A program made the translations under genes and the position numbers. Of a DNA stretch of 64,000 nucleotides, positions 1 to 8,431 are shown in pieces. The stretch is taken from positions 1 to 64,000 of the forward strand of contig NZ_JALKBA010000013.1 in assembly GCF_023015805.1 (NCBI RefSeq), read 5' to 3'. Within the stretch, counting starts at the first letter, position 1; every line of letters starts with the position of its first letter. This stretch comes from Cellulophaga sp. F20128. Lineage in GTDB: Bacteria; Bacteroidota; Bacteroidia; Flavobacteriales; Flavobacteriaceae. The notes under the pieces are model-generated. The model was not told the origin of the DNA, ran no database searches, and worked only from the letters and a program-made list of their open reading frames with translations.

Positions 1-668
1 AATTCAATACCGTCGTCTCCACCATTGTAAGACTGTACGTATTCAAAAGTAGTACCAGAACCAACACCGAACAAAGAAACACCGTTAAACTCTTTATCAT
101 TAGAATACGTAGCACCGGTATATTCAATGCGTAAATATCTAATAGAACCTGAGTTGTCAGTAGGTACATTTCCTCCGTATGTTAAATCAGCTACTTCAGA
201 AGTTACAGAAGTACCTTTGTTAGTAGGAGCATTACCAGCAATTACCAGGCCTCCCCAGTTACCAGCAGTAGGGTTGACTTCACCAGATGTCATAACAACC
301 GGGTTTGCAGATGTACCGTTAATAAAAATTTGTGCACCTTGTTCAACTGCGATATAAGCCGCAGTACCACCAGTAGCCTTAATTGTAGTTCCAGCAGGAA
401 TTGTTAATGAAGAACCCGATTTTACAACAAAAGCTCCATTCAGTTTGTAGGCTATTGCAGCATCTAAAATTAAATCTTCAGTTACATCTCCTATGAGTGC
501 ATCTAATTGAGGACAGTCGTTACAAGAACCACCACAATCTATTCCTGTTTCATCTCCGTTTTGAATTCCATCAGAACAAGTTGATCCCGAAGAATCGTCA
601 TCTTTACAAGATGATACGAATACTGTTACAGTAATCGTTAGTATTAATTTTAAAATTGTTTTTTTCAT
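1..668 (-). CDS. Secreted lipoprotein, beta-helix-like, partial (C-terminus outside window)
   Basis: The reading frame is open to the left edge, so only the first ~222 residues are visible. The N-terminus is a lipoprotein signal peptide (MKKTILKL...VSSCKDD), giving an outer-membrane or surface lipoprotein. Next comes the cysteine-rich motif CSDGIQNGDETGIDCGGSC, which is common in exported Bacteroidota proteins. After it are repeated short beta-strand segments (GSSLTIPAGTTIKA, NWGGLVIAGNAP) that look like a right-handed parallel beta-helix. It lies 96 bp downstream of the TonB-dependent receptor on the same strand and is probably its operon partner. The function is not known. The proximity to phoB/phoR suggests, but does not show, a link to phosphate scavenging. 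Confidence 0.75.
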   Translation of the reverse strand, partial: MKKTILKLILTITVTVFVSSCKDDDSSGSTCSDGIQNGDETGIDCGGSCNDCPQLDALIGDVTEDLILDAAIAYKLNGAFVVKSGSSLTIPAGTTIKATGGTAAYIAVEQGAQIFINGTSANPVVMTSGEVNPTAGNWGGLVIAGNAPTNKGTSVTSEVADLTYGGNVPTDNSGSIRYLRIEYTGATYSNDKEFNGVSLFGVGSGTTFEYVQSYNGGDDGIE

Positions 669-764
669 TTTAATAGTTTTTATATTTATGCAAATAAACA
701 GCAACCTTATTAAGTGATGTTTACCTGTGAATTATGAAAATGTAATGCTTGTATTAACTAAAGG

Positions 765-3593
765 TTAAAACCTATATGATAAAGAAAGTTTTAGGTCTAC
801 ACCTCCTTTATACGATCTTACAATAACGTTTTGAGTGTCTTGAATTCTTTCAATAGAAGGGTTTAATAAATTCTTTGCAGATAGTCCTAAACTGATGTTT
901 TTATTAAGTGTTGATTTTACAATAAAATCTAATGTATTTACTGCTTGATCTACCAAATTTCCTTTGCCTTGAACCCCTAATGCATAAATCCTGTCAGAAA
1001 AATAATTATAAGCCAAAGTAGCCGATATGTCTTTGTCTTTTGAAAATTCCTTGCTGTAGCTAATGTCTGCATTCAATAACAAATCTGATGCGCCAGAAAG
1101 ACGATCTTCAGAATTGGTAAAAGTTACACTTAAAGGAAAACCAGCTGCGGTAGTTTCTTCTATGACTTTGCCATCACTCAGATTTTGGTTGGTATTCATA
1201 TATGAAAGGTTAAAACCAACAGACATATTTGTTTTTAAGTAATCTGTCTCATTTTCAGTTTCGCTTTCAAATAAATTTTTTCTAATTTCAAATTCTGCTC
1301 CAAAGGCAGTTGCTTCATCACCTGAATTAACGTAGCTAATATCATTTGCGGCCGAGTTAACAGTTACTGTATTAATAGGATCTTGAATTAGTTTTCCAAA
1401 AACTCCAAATGAAATAATATCGGTTAGCTTTGGAAACAACTCCCATTTTAAATCAACGTTATAATCGGTAGAAGCATATAGTCCGTTATTACCATACGTA
1501 TCGCCACCTATATCTTGGAATAGAAATGGAGCTCTCTCTTTATATTGTGGAAGGGTATATGTTTTACTTGCGGCAAATTTTAAATTTTGTTTCTCTGTTA
1601 ACTCATATTTAAGTGAAGTCATTGGTAATAACTCAAATGAATCTAATTCGCTTGGCCCACCAGAATTCAAAGAAGTATTCCATTCAATGGATTGGTTTAT
1701 CTTTTCCCCTCTTAAGCCCACCACAGCTGTAAATTTAGGCGAAAACTTATGTGTTCCAGAGATAAAACCAGCATGGATATTTTGATCGCCACCGTAAGTT
1801 TGTGGGGCTAAAACAGCTACATTTGGAGTAGTTGCAGTTCCCCTAAAAGTTTCTATCCTAAAGTAACCTTCATTAATATTTTGTTGATTAAAGTAGGCGT
1901 CTAAATTATAGATATCTTGAATAATAGGTTGTTGTTGAACATTATTGTTATTGTCTCTTTGGAGTATTCTGAAGTTGAATTGAGTTGCTTCAAAGTTTAT
2001 TTGTTTCATTCTTCCGCTATATCCCAAGGTTAGGTTGCTTAAGAACTCATCATCTTCATTTTTGTTAAATTTAAATGTGGTAGCGATGTTTGCAGCAAAT
2101 TCATCTTCATTTAAGGTGTGGTAAAACCTGTGGTTGTCTGAGGATGATGAAATTAGTTGCATGGATTTTGGTCCGTCAGGATCATTAGAATTAACCGGTA
2201 GAATTGTTGCTTGGCGTCTGTTAGGAACAACATTATCTAAACTGTTGTATGAAACACCCCAGTTTAAATCTAAATTATCCTTTAACTTTATGTCTCCTAA
2301 GAATTGATTTACCAACAATGTTGTTCTTTCAAAAGCAGCGCGTTGTATAAACCCACCTCCCTGAGCTGCATCATCATCCTTGTCTATTATTCCATAATAT
2401 TCTTGCTGTTTTTGAGAGGATGAATTAAGGTATAGCACATTGTATTTGAAAGTGTGTTTTCCTAATCTGTAAGCAATATTACTCATAAGAGTAGAGTTGG
2501 TATTATAGCTGTAGTCAAAAGAATCAAAATCATTATCTGGTACACCGCTTACGTTTACGCCTCCCCTTACTATTCCTTCCTTATAACTGTAATCGTTATC
2601 AAAAGAACCTACTGCAAAAAAGCTAAGTCTACTATCTTCACCTAAGTTAAAAGAGTCTCCTCCTTTAAGAGAAATACTCGAATTTATAGGTGTTGGGCCA
2701 ACTTCTCTGTCCCAACTCGTTGAAAAATTATAGTTGTTTAAAGGAAAAGCTGGATAATCTTTAGAATAAAAGCCGCTAAAATTAGGGCCGTCATTTAAAT
2801 AGAACGTACTTACGCCTATTGCTTCCGAATTTCCTCCTACGCCTACACCAAGTTCAATAAAACCACTACCAGTATAGTTTTTTGAAGCGATGTCTATGTT
2901 AGCTCCGGCAAAATCACCATAATTTTTTGTACTATACGTTTTGTCTATACCAATGTATTCCACAATATCAGTGGAAAATATTTCTAAATCTATATTTTTA
3001 TTAGACGGGTTATTAGATGGTAACGGTAAGCCGTTCATTGTAGTTACATTATACCTGTCTCCCAAACCTCTAACAAAAACATTACCAGAACCTTCTTGTT
3101 TAGAAATTCCTGTGGTTTTGGTAACTGCAGTGGCAACATCACTAACTCCTTTTCGAGCAAGTTCTTGCGCGCCAATTGAAGTTTTCATTTCAACAGCTTT
3201 CTTTTGATCTAATAATAAGGCTGTTTCTGAATCTTTTCTGGATACTGTAGTTATTACAATTTCATCCAATTGCATCCCTTCATTGGCAGCCATTGGAACA
3301 TTAATTGTAGTTACTTTTCCAGAAATTATTTCAACGTTAGGAATCTCTATAGTCTCATAACCAACATAACTATATTGAACTGTGTAATTGCCAGGCACTA
3401 AATTTGCAATCTCGTATAAGCCATCAAAATCTGATGTTGTTCCTTTTGTTGTTCCTTTAATCAATACATTGGCAAATGCCAACGGATCGTTATTCATCTC
3501 CTTGTCGGTTAATTTTCCAACAATGCTTCCTGTTTCTTGTGCCTTTGAAAATAAGCAAGTTAAAAGGCAAAATGTCAATAAAAAAAGTCTCAT
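765..3593 (-). CDS. TonB-dependent outer-membrane receptor
   Basis: This 942-residue protein has a signal peptide ending at ...LFSKAQ. A carboxypeptidase-D-regulatory-like beta-sandwich follows at about residues 22-110 (GSIVGKLTD, TSDFDGLYEI). Then come a plug domain (VATAVTKTTGISKQEGSGNVFVRG region) and a long beta-barrel ending in ...LSLSYRF, with the terminal aromatic typical of outer-membrane barrels. It is not a SusC: no SusD follows, and the plug region resembles the general siderophore/peptide class. Downstream is a beta-helix-like lipoprotein gene, and upstream and divergent are phoB/phoR. Such receptors import a ligand using TonB-ExbBD energy. The ligand cannot be read here; a phosphate-related ligand is inferred only from context. 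Confidence 0.9.
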   Translation of the reverse strand: MRLFLLTFCLLTCLFSKAQETGSIVGKLTDKEMNNDPLAFANVLIKGTTKGTTSDFDGLYEIANLVPGNYTVQYSYVGYETIEIPNVEIISGKVTTINVPMAANEGMQLDEIVITTVSRKDSETALLLDQKKAVEMKTSIGAQELARKGVSDVATAVTKTTGISKQEGSGNVFVRGLGDRYNVTTMNGLPLPSNNPSNKNIDLEIFSTDIVEYIGIDKTYSTKNYGDFAGANIDIASKNYTGSGFIELGVGVGGNSEAIGVSTFYLNDGPNFSGFYSKDYPAFPLNNYNFSTSWDREVGPTPINSSISLKGGDSFNLGEDSRLSFFAVGSFDNDYSYKEGIVRGGVNVSGVPDNDFDSFDYSYNTNSTLMSNIAYRLGKHTFKYNVLYLNSSSQKQQEYYGIIDKDDDAAQGGGFIQRAAFERTTLLVNQFLGDIKLKDNLDLNWGVSYNSLDNVVPNRRQATILPVNSNDPDGPKSMQLISSSSDNHRFYHTLNEDEFAANIATTFKFNKNEDDEFLSNLTLGYSGRMKQINFEATQFNFRILQRDNNNNVQQQPIIQDIYNLDAYFNQQNINEGYFRIETFRGTATTPNVAVLAPQTYGGDQNIHAGFISGTHKFSPKFTAVVGLRGEKINQSIEWNTSLNSGGPSELDSFELLPMTSLKYELTEKQNLKFAASKTYTLPQYKERAPFLFQDIGGDTYGNNGLYASTDYNVDLKWELFPKLTDIISFGVFGKLIQDPINTVTVNSAANDISYVNSGDEATAFGAEFEIRKNLFESETENETDYLKTNMSVGFNLSYMNTNQNLSDGKVIEETTAAGFPLSVTFTNSEDRLSGASDLLLNADISYSKEFSKDKDISATLAYNYFSDRIYALGVQGKGNLVDQAVNTLDFIVKSTLNKNISLGLSAKNLLNPSIERIQDTQNVIVRSYKGGVDLKLSLSYRF

Positions 3594-3717
3594 TAATTTC
3601 GTTTATAAGTTGCCGCAAAGAACGTCAGCAGCTGTAAAAGTGATGTTACTCATATGTTAAGAATACAAGTCCAAATTGTTATATTAAGGTTTAGATATTA
3701 AATGAATGTTAAGCATC

Positions 3718-3747
3718 TTTGTGGTTTAAGTATTATCTTTACTTTTG
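3718..3747 (+). promoter_or_regulatory. Predicted Bacteroidota promoter of phoB
   Basis: TTTG at 3718-3721, an 18-nt spacer and TACTTTTG at 3740-3747 match the Bacteroidota sigma-A consensus (TTTG, about 19 nt, TAnnTTTG). Transcription would start near 3755, which leaves an 18-nt leader before the ATG at 3773. This argues against the upstream TTG at 3719 as the start codon, since it lies inside the promoter. Confidence 0.6.
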
Positions 3748-3772
3748 GCGCTATAATCAATACGATGTACAG

Positions 3773-4462
3773 ATGAAAAAGAAAGATATTAGAATACTTT
3801 TAGTAGATGATGAACCAGATATTTTAGAAATTGTGGGCTATAATCTTTCATCTGAAGGATACGATGTGTTTACAGCAAAGAATGGCATTGAGGCAGTTGC
3901 CAAAGCAAAGAAAAAACTACCACATCTAGTGATATTGGATGTTATGATGCCAGAAATGGATGGTATTGAAGCTTGTGAAATCATTAGAAATACACCAGAA
4001 TTGGAGCAAACTATTATAACCTTTTTAACCGCAAGGGGTGAGGATTATTCTCAAGTTGCGGGTTTTGATGCCGGAGCCGATGATTATATTACGAAACCAA
4101 TTAAACCCAAAGTGCTGATAAGTAAAGTAAAGGCACTGCTTAGAAGGTTAAAAGAGAATACTGTGGAAGATCAAGAAGATATTGTTAAAGTGGGCAATAT
4201 TATTATCAATAGAGAAGAATATAAGGTTGTTAACAACGGAAAAGAGATCGTGTTGCCAAGAAAGGAATTCGAGTTATTGGCATTATTGACATCGAAACCC
4301 AACAAGGTATATAAAAGGGAAGTGATTTTAGATAAGGTTTGGGGTAATGAAGTTGTGGTTGGAGGAAGAACAATAGATGTGCATATAAGAAAATTAAGAG
4401 AAAAAATAGGAGACGACCACTTTAAAACTGTAAAAGGTGTTGGATATAAGTTTGTTTTATAA
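3773..4462 (+). CDS. phoB: PhoB-like response regulator (REC + winged helix)
   Basis: This OmpR/PhoB-family response regulator has about 229 residues. The receiver domain begins IRILLVDDEPDILE. Its phospho-acceptor aspartate is in HLVILDVMMPEMDG, and the conserved lysine is in DDYITKPIKP. The C-terminal winged helix ends ...VGGRTIDVHIRKLREKIG...VKGVGYKF. The ATG at 3773 is preferred over the TTG at 3719 because homologues start at MKKKDIRIL and the TTG falls within the promoter. The stop codon shares one base with the phoR start (TAATG), so the two are translationally coupled. The pair resembles flavobacterial PhoBR, which senses phosphate limitation. The assignment rests on family resemblance; another OmpR-type system is possible. 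Confidence 0.85.
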   Translation: MKKKDIRILLVDDEPDILEIVGYNLSSEGYDVFTAKNGIEAVAKAKKKLPHLVILDVMMPEMDGIEACEIIRNTPELEQTIITFLTARGEDYSQVAGFDAGADDYITKPIKPKVLISKVKALLRRLKENTVEDQEDIVKVGNIIINREEYKVVNNGKEIVLPRKEFELLALLTSKPNKVYKREVILDKVWGNEVVVGGRTIDVHIRKLREKIGDDHFKTVKGVGYKFVL

Positions 4463-5517
4463 TGGCTAAAAGACTAAAAAAGTCCTATAAATTTGCATTC
4501 CGCTCATCCCTATTTATTGTTGTAATACTTACAGGCATATTGGGTATGAGTATGTATTATTCCGGTACTAAGGAGTGGCTATTTCTTGTGGCTTTCTCAC
4601 TCCTAAGTTTTGCAATTGCCTTTATGATTATTCAATACCGTGTAGAGAAATTTATCTATAAACGGATAAAAAAAATATATGATGATGTCTCACTGCTAGA
4701 ATCTACCTCTTTTTCATCGGCTCCAATTACTACAGATATAAAAACCTTAACCGAAGAAATTGAAAAATTTGCGCAAGGAAAAAAAACAGAGATTGATACA
4801 TTAAAGATTAGAGAGGAATACCGAAAAGATTTTTTAGGAAACATCTCACATGAATTAAAAACTCCTTTGTTTACGGTGCAAGGATATATTTTAACCTTGT
4901 TGGATGGCGCTATGGACGATAAAAAAGTTCATAAAAAATATTTGGAAAGAGCTAATAAAGGAGTCGAAAGGCTAATTTATATTGTCAAGGATTTAGATAT
5001 GATTACCAAATTAGAGGTTGGTGGACTTGTGTTAGATCTTGAAGATTTTGATATCGTAGAGCTTATTCAGAATGTATTTGATTCCTTAGAGATGCGCGCT
5101 GCTAAAAAGAAGATTGCACTTACTTTTGATATTAATTATGACAAACCTATCATGGTTAAGGCAGATAAAGAACGCACTCAGCAAGTACTGGCTAACCTGC
5201 TGGTGAATTCTATTAAGTACGGTTATAATAATGGAACCACTGAGGTTAGTGTAGAAAACTTAATAAAAAACAAAGTGATTGTTCGGGTAACCGATAACGG
5301 AGAAGGAATTCCTAAAGAGTTAATTCCTAGACTTTTTGAACGCTTTTACAGAGTTGATAAAAGTGGAAGCAGAGAGGTTGGAGGGTCAGGATTAGGATTG
5401 GCAATAGTAAAACATATTTTAGAAGCGCATAACGAAAAAATTTATGTGGAAAGCGTTGTTGGTGTTGGGTCAGAGTTTTCTTTTACCTTAGAGAAAACCT
5501 CAAATAAAGCCTTGTAA
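4462..5517 (+). CDS. phoR: PhoR-like sensor histidine kinase
   Basis: A 351-residue membrane kinase partnered with the overlapping upstream regulator. Two transmembrane helices at roughly residues 12-57 enclose only a very short loop, so there is no sizeable periplasmic sensor domain. This fits PhoR-type kinases that sense through partners. The HisKA motif FLGNISHELKTPL places the phospho-histidine near residue 131. The HATPase domain shows an N box, NGEGIPKELIPRLFERFYR and GGSGLGLAIVKHI. The last 76 bp overlap the 3' end of the convergent glycosyltransferase gene. That overlap removes space for an ordinary terminator between them. Confidence 0.85.
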   Translation: MAKRLKKSYKFAFRSSLFIVVILTGILGMSMYYSGTKEWLFLVAFSLLSFAIAFMIIQYRVEKFIYKRIKKIYDDVSLLESTSFSSAPITTDIKTLTEEIEKFAQGKKTEIDTLKIREEYRKDFLGNISHELKTPLFTVQGYILTLLDGAMDDKKVHKKYLERANKGVERLIYIVKDLDMITKLEVGGLVLDLEDFDIVELIQNVFDSLEMRAAKKKIALTFDINYDKPIMVKADKERTQQVLANLLVNSIKYGYNNGTTEVSVENLIKNKVIVRVTDNGEGIPKELIPRLFERFYRVDKSGSREVGGSGLGLAIVKHILEAHNEKIYVESVVGVGSEFSFTLEKTSNKAL

Positions 5518-6545
5518 TCTACTTCCTTTGTAAAATGCTTCAGGCCTTTGAACACTTTTATTTTACACAGTTTGTCAATTGTGAATTCATCTTGTGAGCA
5601 AGATGGTGCAATGCCTTTTTTATGTAGTCGGTGTGCCAGATATTCTTGTTCAAATTGCCCAGGAGTGGGTATAAAGAAGGCCTTCTTTTCTAATTTTGCT
5701 AAATCCATTATCGTAGTATAACCGGACCTACAAAGAATAATGCCGCTTTCACCTATGGCTCTTTCCAGGGCTTTGGAATTCATATAGTTATATATAATAA
5801 TATTTCCTCGTAATGAGGTTATTTTTTGCTCATCTTCAACTTTGCCTTTTACGAGTAATACATCGTAATTGTACCCAATTAATTCATCGTATATTTTTTC
5901 TTCCAGCATTGATCGTTGAGGTTCAGGGCCAGATAATAAAACCATTAAATGGTATTTTTTAGGGGAATCACTTTTTTTAAGTCTACTCAAAGGACCTATG
6001 TATTTAAGGTTTAGTTTAGAATTTTTTAAATGTCCTAATTTACCAGAAAGGTTGGGTTGTTCTTCTACGTCAGGTACCCAGCACTCATCAAACTTTTTAA
6101 TAATGTTTTGGTGTAGTTTGGTGGTCATCCATGTTGTACTTCCGGTGAGTACATTTAATTGATGGGTAATAAAAATACAAGGTATCTTTTTGTAATATAC
6201 ACCAAGCCTGTTATCAGAAATAATAGCGTCTATTTGTAGTTCTTTCACTAGTTTTTTAGTCTCTTTTTTTTCTTTATGGATGGCTTTTAGCATTTTAGGA
6301 GAATCCCAGAGCATTTTCATTTTAAAATGCTTGCCTTTTTTAGCATATTTTATTTTGTAAGAGGGGAGATTATAAGCCTCTAGTTCTGGAAACTCTTTCT
6401 TCAATAGGTGTAAAGCATCACCATCCGAACCAAGTATAGGGGTGTAACCGTGTTCTATCAAAGAAGTTATTATGGGAACACATCTTGTGGCGTGTCCTAA
6501 ACCCCAATTTAACGGAGCTACTAGTATGCGTTTAGATTTATTCAT
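5442..6545 (-). CDS. MurG-like glycosyltransferase, GT family 1-type fold
   Basis: A 367-residue cytosolic protein beginning KRILVAPLNWGLGHATRCVP, the glycine-rich N-terminal loop of GT-B enzymes that act like MurG. The C-terminal half has LCRSGYTTIMDLAKL and FIPTPGQFEQEYLA, which match the nucleotide-sugar binding region of this family (an acidic/Gln patch after a GxTT-like loop). Homologues are widespread in flavobacteria and usually annotated only as glycosyltransferases; acceptor and donor are unknown. The last ~25 codons run antisense to the 3' end of phoR, and that tail (SDPTPTTLST) looks like a late extension. A promoter-like sequence precedes the start. Confidence 0.75.
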   Translation of the reverse strand: MNKSKRILVAPLNWGLGHATRCVPIITSLIEHGYTPILGSDGDALHLLKKEFPELEAYNLPSYKIKYAKKGKHFKMKMLWDSPKMLKAIHKEKKETKKLVKELQIDAIISDNRLGVYYKKIPCIFITHQLNVLTGSTTWMTTKLHQNIIKKFDECWVPDVEEQPNLSGKLGHLKNSKLNLKYIGPLSRLKKSDSPKKYHLMVLLSGPEPQRSMLEEKIYDELIGYNYDVLLVKGKVEDEQKITSLRGNIIIYNYMNSKALERAIGESGIILCRSGYTTIMDLAKLEKKAFFIPTPGQFEQEYLAHRLHKKGIAPSCSQDEFTIDKLCKIKVFKGLKHFTKEVDYKALFEVFSKVKENSDPTPTTLST

Positions 6546-6570
6546 AAAGACAAAAAAACAACTATAAAAA

Positions 6571-6599
6571 CATAAATAGATTTCCTTAGCTTTGCCAAA
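6571..6599 (-). promoter_or_regulatory. Predicted promoter of the MurG-like glycosyltransferase
   Basis: On the minus strand, TTTG (6599-6596), a 17-nt spacer and TATTTATG (6578-6571) match the Bacteroidota consensus with one mismatch in the -7 element. It overlaps the oppositely directed trmB promoter in the 61-bp intergenic gap. Confidence 0.45.
6587..6594 (+). promoter_or_regulatory. Predicted -7 element upstream of trmB
   Basis: TAGCTTTG fits TAnnTTTG exactly, but no clear TTG lies 17-23 nt upstream. If used, transcription starts near 6601, only a few bases before the ATG at 6607 and about 15 nt before the GTG at 6616. This favours the GTG start for trmB. Confidence 0.4.
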
Positions 6600-6615
6600 T
6601 CATTAAATGTATGTT

Positions 6616-7287
6616 GTGGGAAGTAAAAATAAATTAAAGAGGTTTAAAGAGAATGAAACGTTTGCAAACGTGTTTCAGCCTACCCGAGAAGATATAACAG
6701 ACGTGGTTTTTCCGTTACAAGGAAAATGGGCAACTTTCTTTAAAAATGATAATCCTATTGTATTAGAGTTGGGTTGTGGCAAAGGGGAATATACCATTGG
6801 TTTGGCAAAACAAAATCCGAATAAAAACTTTATAGGGATTGATATTAAAGGGGCTCGTTTTTGGCGAGGGGCTAAAACGGCTATCGAAGAAAATATCGAA
6901 AATGCCGCTTTTTTAAGAACACAAATAGAGCTGATAGATAAGATTTTTGCCGTTGGGGAAGTAGCTGAAATATGGATTACCTTTCCAGATCCACAGATAA
7001 AATATAAGCGTACCAAGCACAGACTAACCAATGACGCTTTCTTAGCAAAGTATAGACAGGTATTAAAACCTGACGGATTGGTGAATCTTAAAACAGATAG
7101 CGAATTTATGCATGGGTATACTTTAGGGCTGTTACACGGTAAAGGATTAGAGGTTGTTTATGCCAATCATGATGTGTATAAGAACGAAGGAAGTCCTAAA
7201 GAAGTGTTGGATATACAAACTTTCTATGAAAATCAGTATCTTGAGAAAGGAAAACCAATAACCTATATTCAATTTAAGGTCAATTAA
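6616..7287 (+). CDS. trmB: tRNA (guanine-N7)-methyltransferase TrmB
   Basis: This SAM-dependent enzyme makes m7G46 in tRNA variable loops. The SAM-binding motif is VLELGCGKGEYTIGLA, followed by FIGIDIKGARFWRGAK. The family catalytic/tRNA region is seen as ITFPDPQIKYKRTKHR and LVNLKTDSEF, which are TrmB hallmarks. The size, about 224 residues, is normal. I chose the GTG at 6616 because family members in this group begin GSKNKLKRF and the predicted promoter lies just upstream. An in-frame ATG at 6607 would add three residues (MYV). It is followed after 3 bp by the LysE-like gene, so the three genes to 8272 are likely co-transcribed. Confidence 0.88.
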   Translation: MGSKNKLKRFKENETFANVFQPTREDITDVVFPLQGKWATFFKNDNPIVLELGCGKGEYTIGLAKQNPNKNFIGIDIKGARFWRGAKTAIEENIENAAFLRTQIELIDKIFAVGEVAEIWITFPDPQIKYKRTKHRLTNDAFLAKYRQVLKPDGLVNLKTDSEFMHGYTLGLLHGKGLEVVYANHDVYKNEGSPKEVLDIQTFYENQYLEKGKPITYIQFKVN

Positions 7288-7290
7288 CCA

Positions 7291-7923
7291 ATGACGCATT
7301 TAGTTACACTTTTTTTTGCCACTTTTTCGGCAGCCTTTATGGCAACGGTGCCACCGGGCCTCCTGAATATGAATGCGGCAAAAACTAGTGTAGAAAAGGG
7401 CAAGTTAAATGGTATTATTTTTAGTATTGGTGTGTCCATTACGGTGATCATTCAAGCCTATATTGCCGTTGTAATTTCTAAATTTCTGCACAAAAACCCT
7501 GAGGTGGTTAGCGTGTTGTTAAAGGTGGCCTTAGTTGTTTTTGCAGTTTTAGGAGTTTATTTTTTCGCTATGGCGAAGGAATGGATCAAACCTAAAAAGA
7601 AAGTAAAACCCAAAATTAGCAAGCGCAATAGTTTTTATAAAGGCGTTTTTTTAGCAGCAATTAATTTGTTAACTATTCCGTACTATAGTGGTATGAATGC
7701 CATGTGGAAGGCATCGGGTTGGATTAAATTTGAAGTTTGGGATATTCTTACCTTTATTTTTGCCGCTGGCTTTGGCACTTTTGCTGTATTGTATTTGTAT
7801 ACGGTATACTTTAATAAGCTTGAAAAGAAGTCCAAAGGCTTTTCAAAAAATTCGAATTATATTATTAGCGCCTTAATGCTGATCCTCTTTATCATAACTT
7901 CAGTTAGAGTCTACCATCAATAA
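7291..7923 (+). CDS. LysE/RhtB-family exporter
   Basis: A 210-residue inner-membrane protein with about six hydrophobic segments. It opens with FFATFSAAFMATVPPGLLNMNAAKTSVEKG, the LysE/RhtB signature region (PPG followed by a small-residue helix). A basic cytosolic loop (KPKKKVKPKISKR) separates the first and second halves, as usual for this superfamily of amino-acid exporters. It lies 3 bp after trmB and 1 bp before the alkyltransferase-like gene. The substrate cannot be predicted. Many flavobacterial LysE-like proteins are short and uncharacterised. Confidence 0.75.
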   Translation: MTHLVTLFFATFSAAFMATVPPGLLNMNAAKTSVEKGKLNGIIFSIGVSITVIIQAYIAVVISKFLHKNPEVVSVLLKVALVVFAVLGVYFFAMAKEWIKPKKKVKPKISKRNSFYKGVFLAAINLLTIPYYSGMNAMWKASGWIKFEVWDILTFIFAAGFGTFAVLYLYTVYFNKLEKKSKGFSKNSNYIISALMLILFIITSVRVYHQ

Positions 7924-7924
7924 A

Positions 7925-8272
7925 ATGGAATTAAAAAACGAAAATTTCTTTCAAAAAGTATATGCTGTAGCAGAGCAAATACCGTATGGAAGGGTTACCT
8001 CTTATGGGGCCATTGCCAAATATTTGGGAGCAGCCCGAAGTGCCAGAATGGTGGGATGGGCTATGAATGCTTCTCATTTAAAAGAAGAAATACCTGCACA
8101 TAGAGTGGTTAATCGTAAAGGGTTGCTCACTGGGAAACATCATTTTGATGGGACTAATTTAATGCAACAACTACTCGAAAATGAAGGTGTAGTTGTAGTA
8201 GATAACCAAATACAAGATTTAGACAAGTACTTTTGGGATCCGTTTCAAGAATTGGAATATAAAGCGCTATAA
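7925..8272 (+). CDS. Alkyltransferase-like (ATL) protein, MGMT family without the active cysteine
   Basis: A 115-residue protein with the helix-turn-helix DNA-binding half of MGMT (QIPYGRVTSYGAIAKYLG, SARMVGWAMNA). At the active site O6-alkylguanine methyltransferases have PCHRV, but this protein reads PAHRV, so the alkyl-accepting cysteine is alanine. This is the mark of ATL proteins. They bind O6-alkylguanine and recruit nucleotide excision repair instead of repairing directly. The length also fits ATLs, which lack the N-terminal MGMT domain. It is the last gene of the trmB-LysE-ATL run. Confidence 0.85.
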   Translation: MELKNENFFQKVYAVAEQIPYGRVTSYGAIAKYLGAARSARMVGWAMNASHLKEEIPAHRVVNRKGLLTGKHHFDGTNLMQQLLENEGVVVVDNQIQDLDKYFWDPFQELEYKAL

Positions 8273-8375
8273 CTTCTAAATTTTAGTCTAAAAAGGAGAG
8301 CATGTAATATAAAGTTAACTGATAAAAGTATGTTATATTTCAATTCTATGGCTTCTTATTCTCAGCCCTATACAC

Positions 8376-8383
8376 TATCTTTG
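8376..8383 (+). promoter_or_regulatory. Predicted -7 element for the mrp operon
   Basis: TATCTTTG is a perfect TAnnTTTG match 49 nt before the mrp ATG, within a 159-bp intergenic gap. No good TTG is seen at the expected -33 distance. Confidence 0.45.
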
Positions 8384-8431
8384 CAATTTAGAATCAGTTT
8401 AAGTAAAAAGCTGAAAAAGAAAGTGATATAG

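Noticed and set aside
3719-3772. TTG start for phoB giving an 18-residue extension
   Set aside because: The codon lies inside the predicted promoter, and homologues start at MKKKDIRIL.
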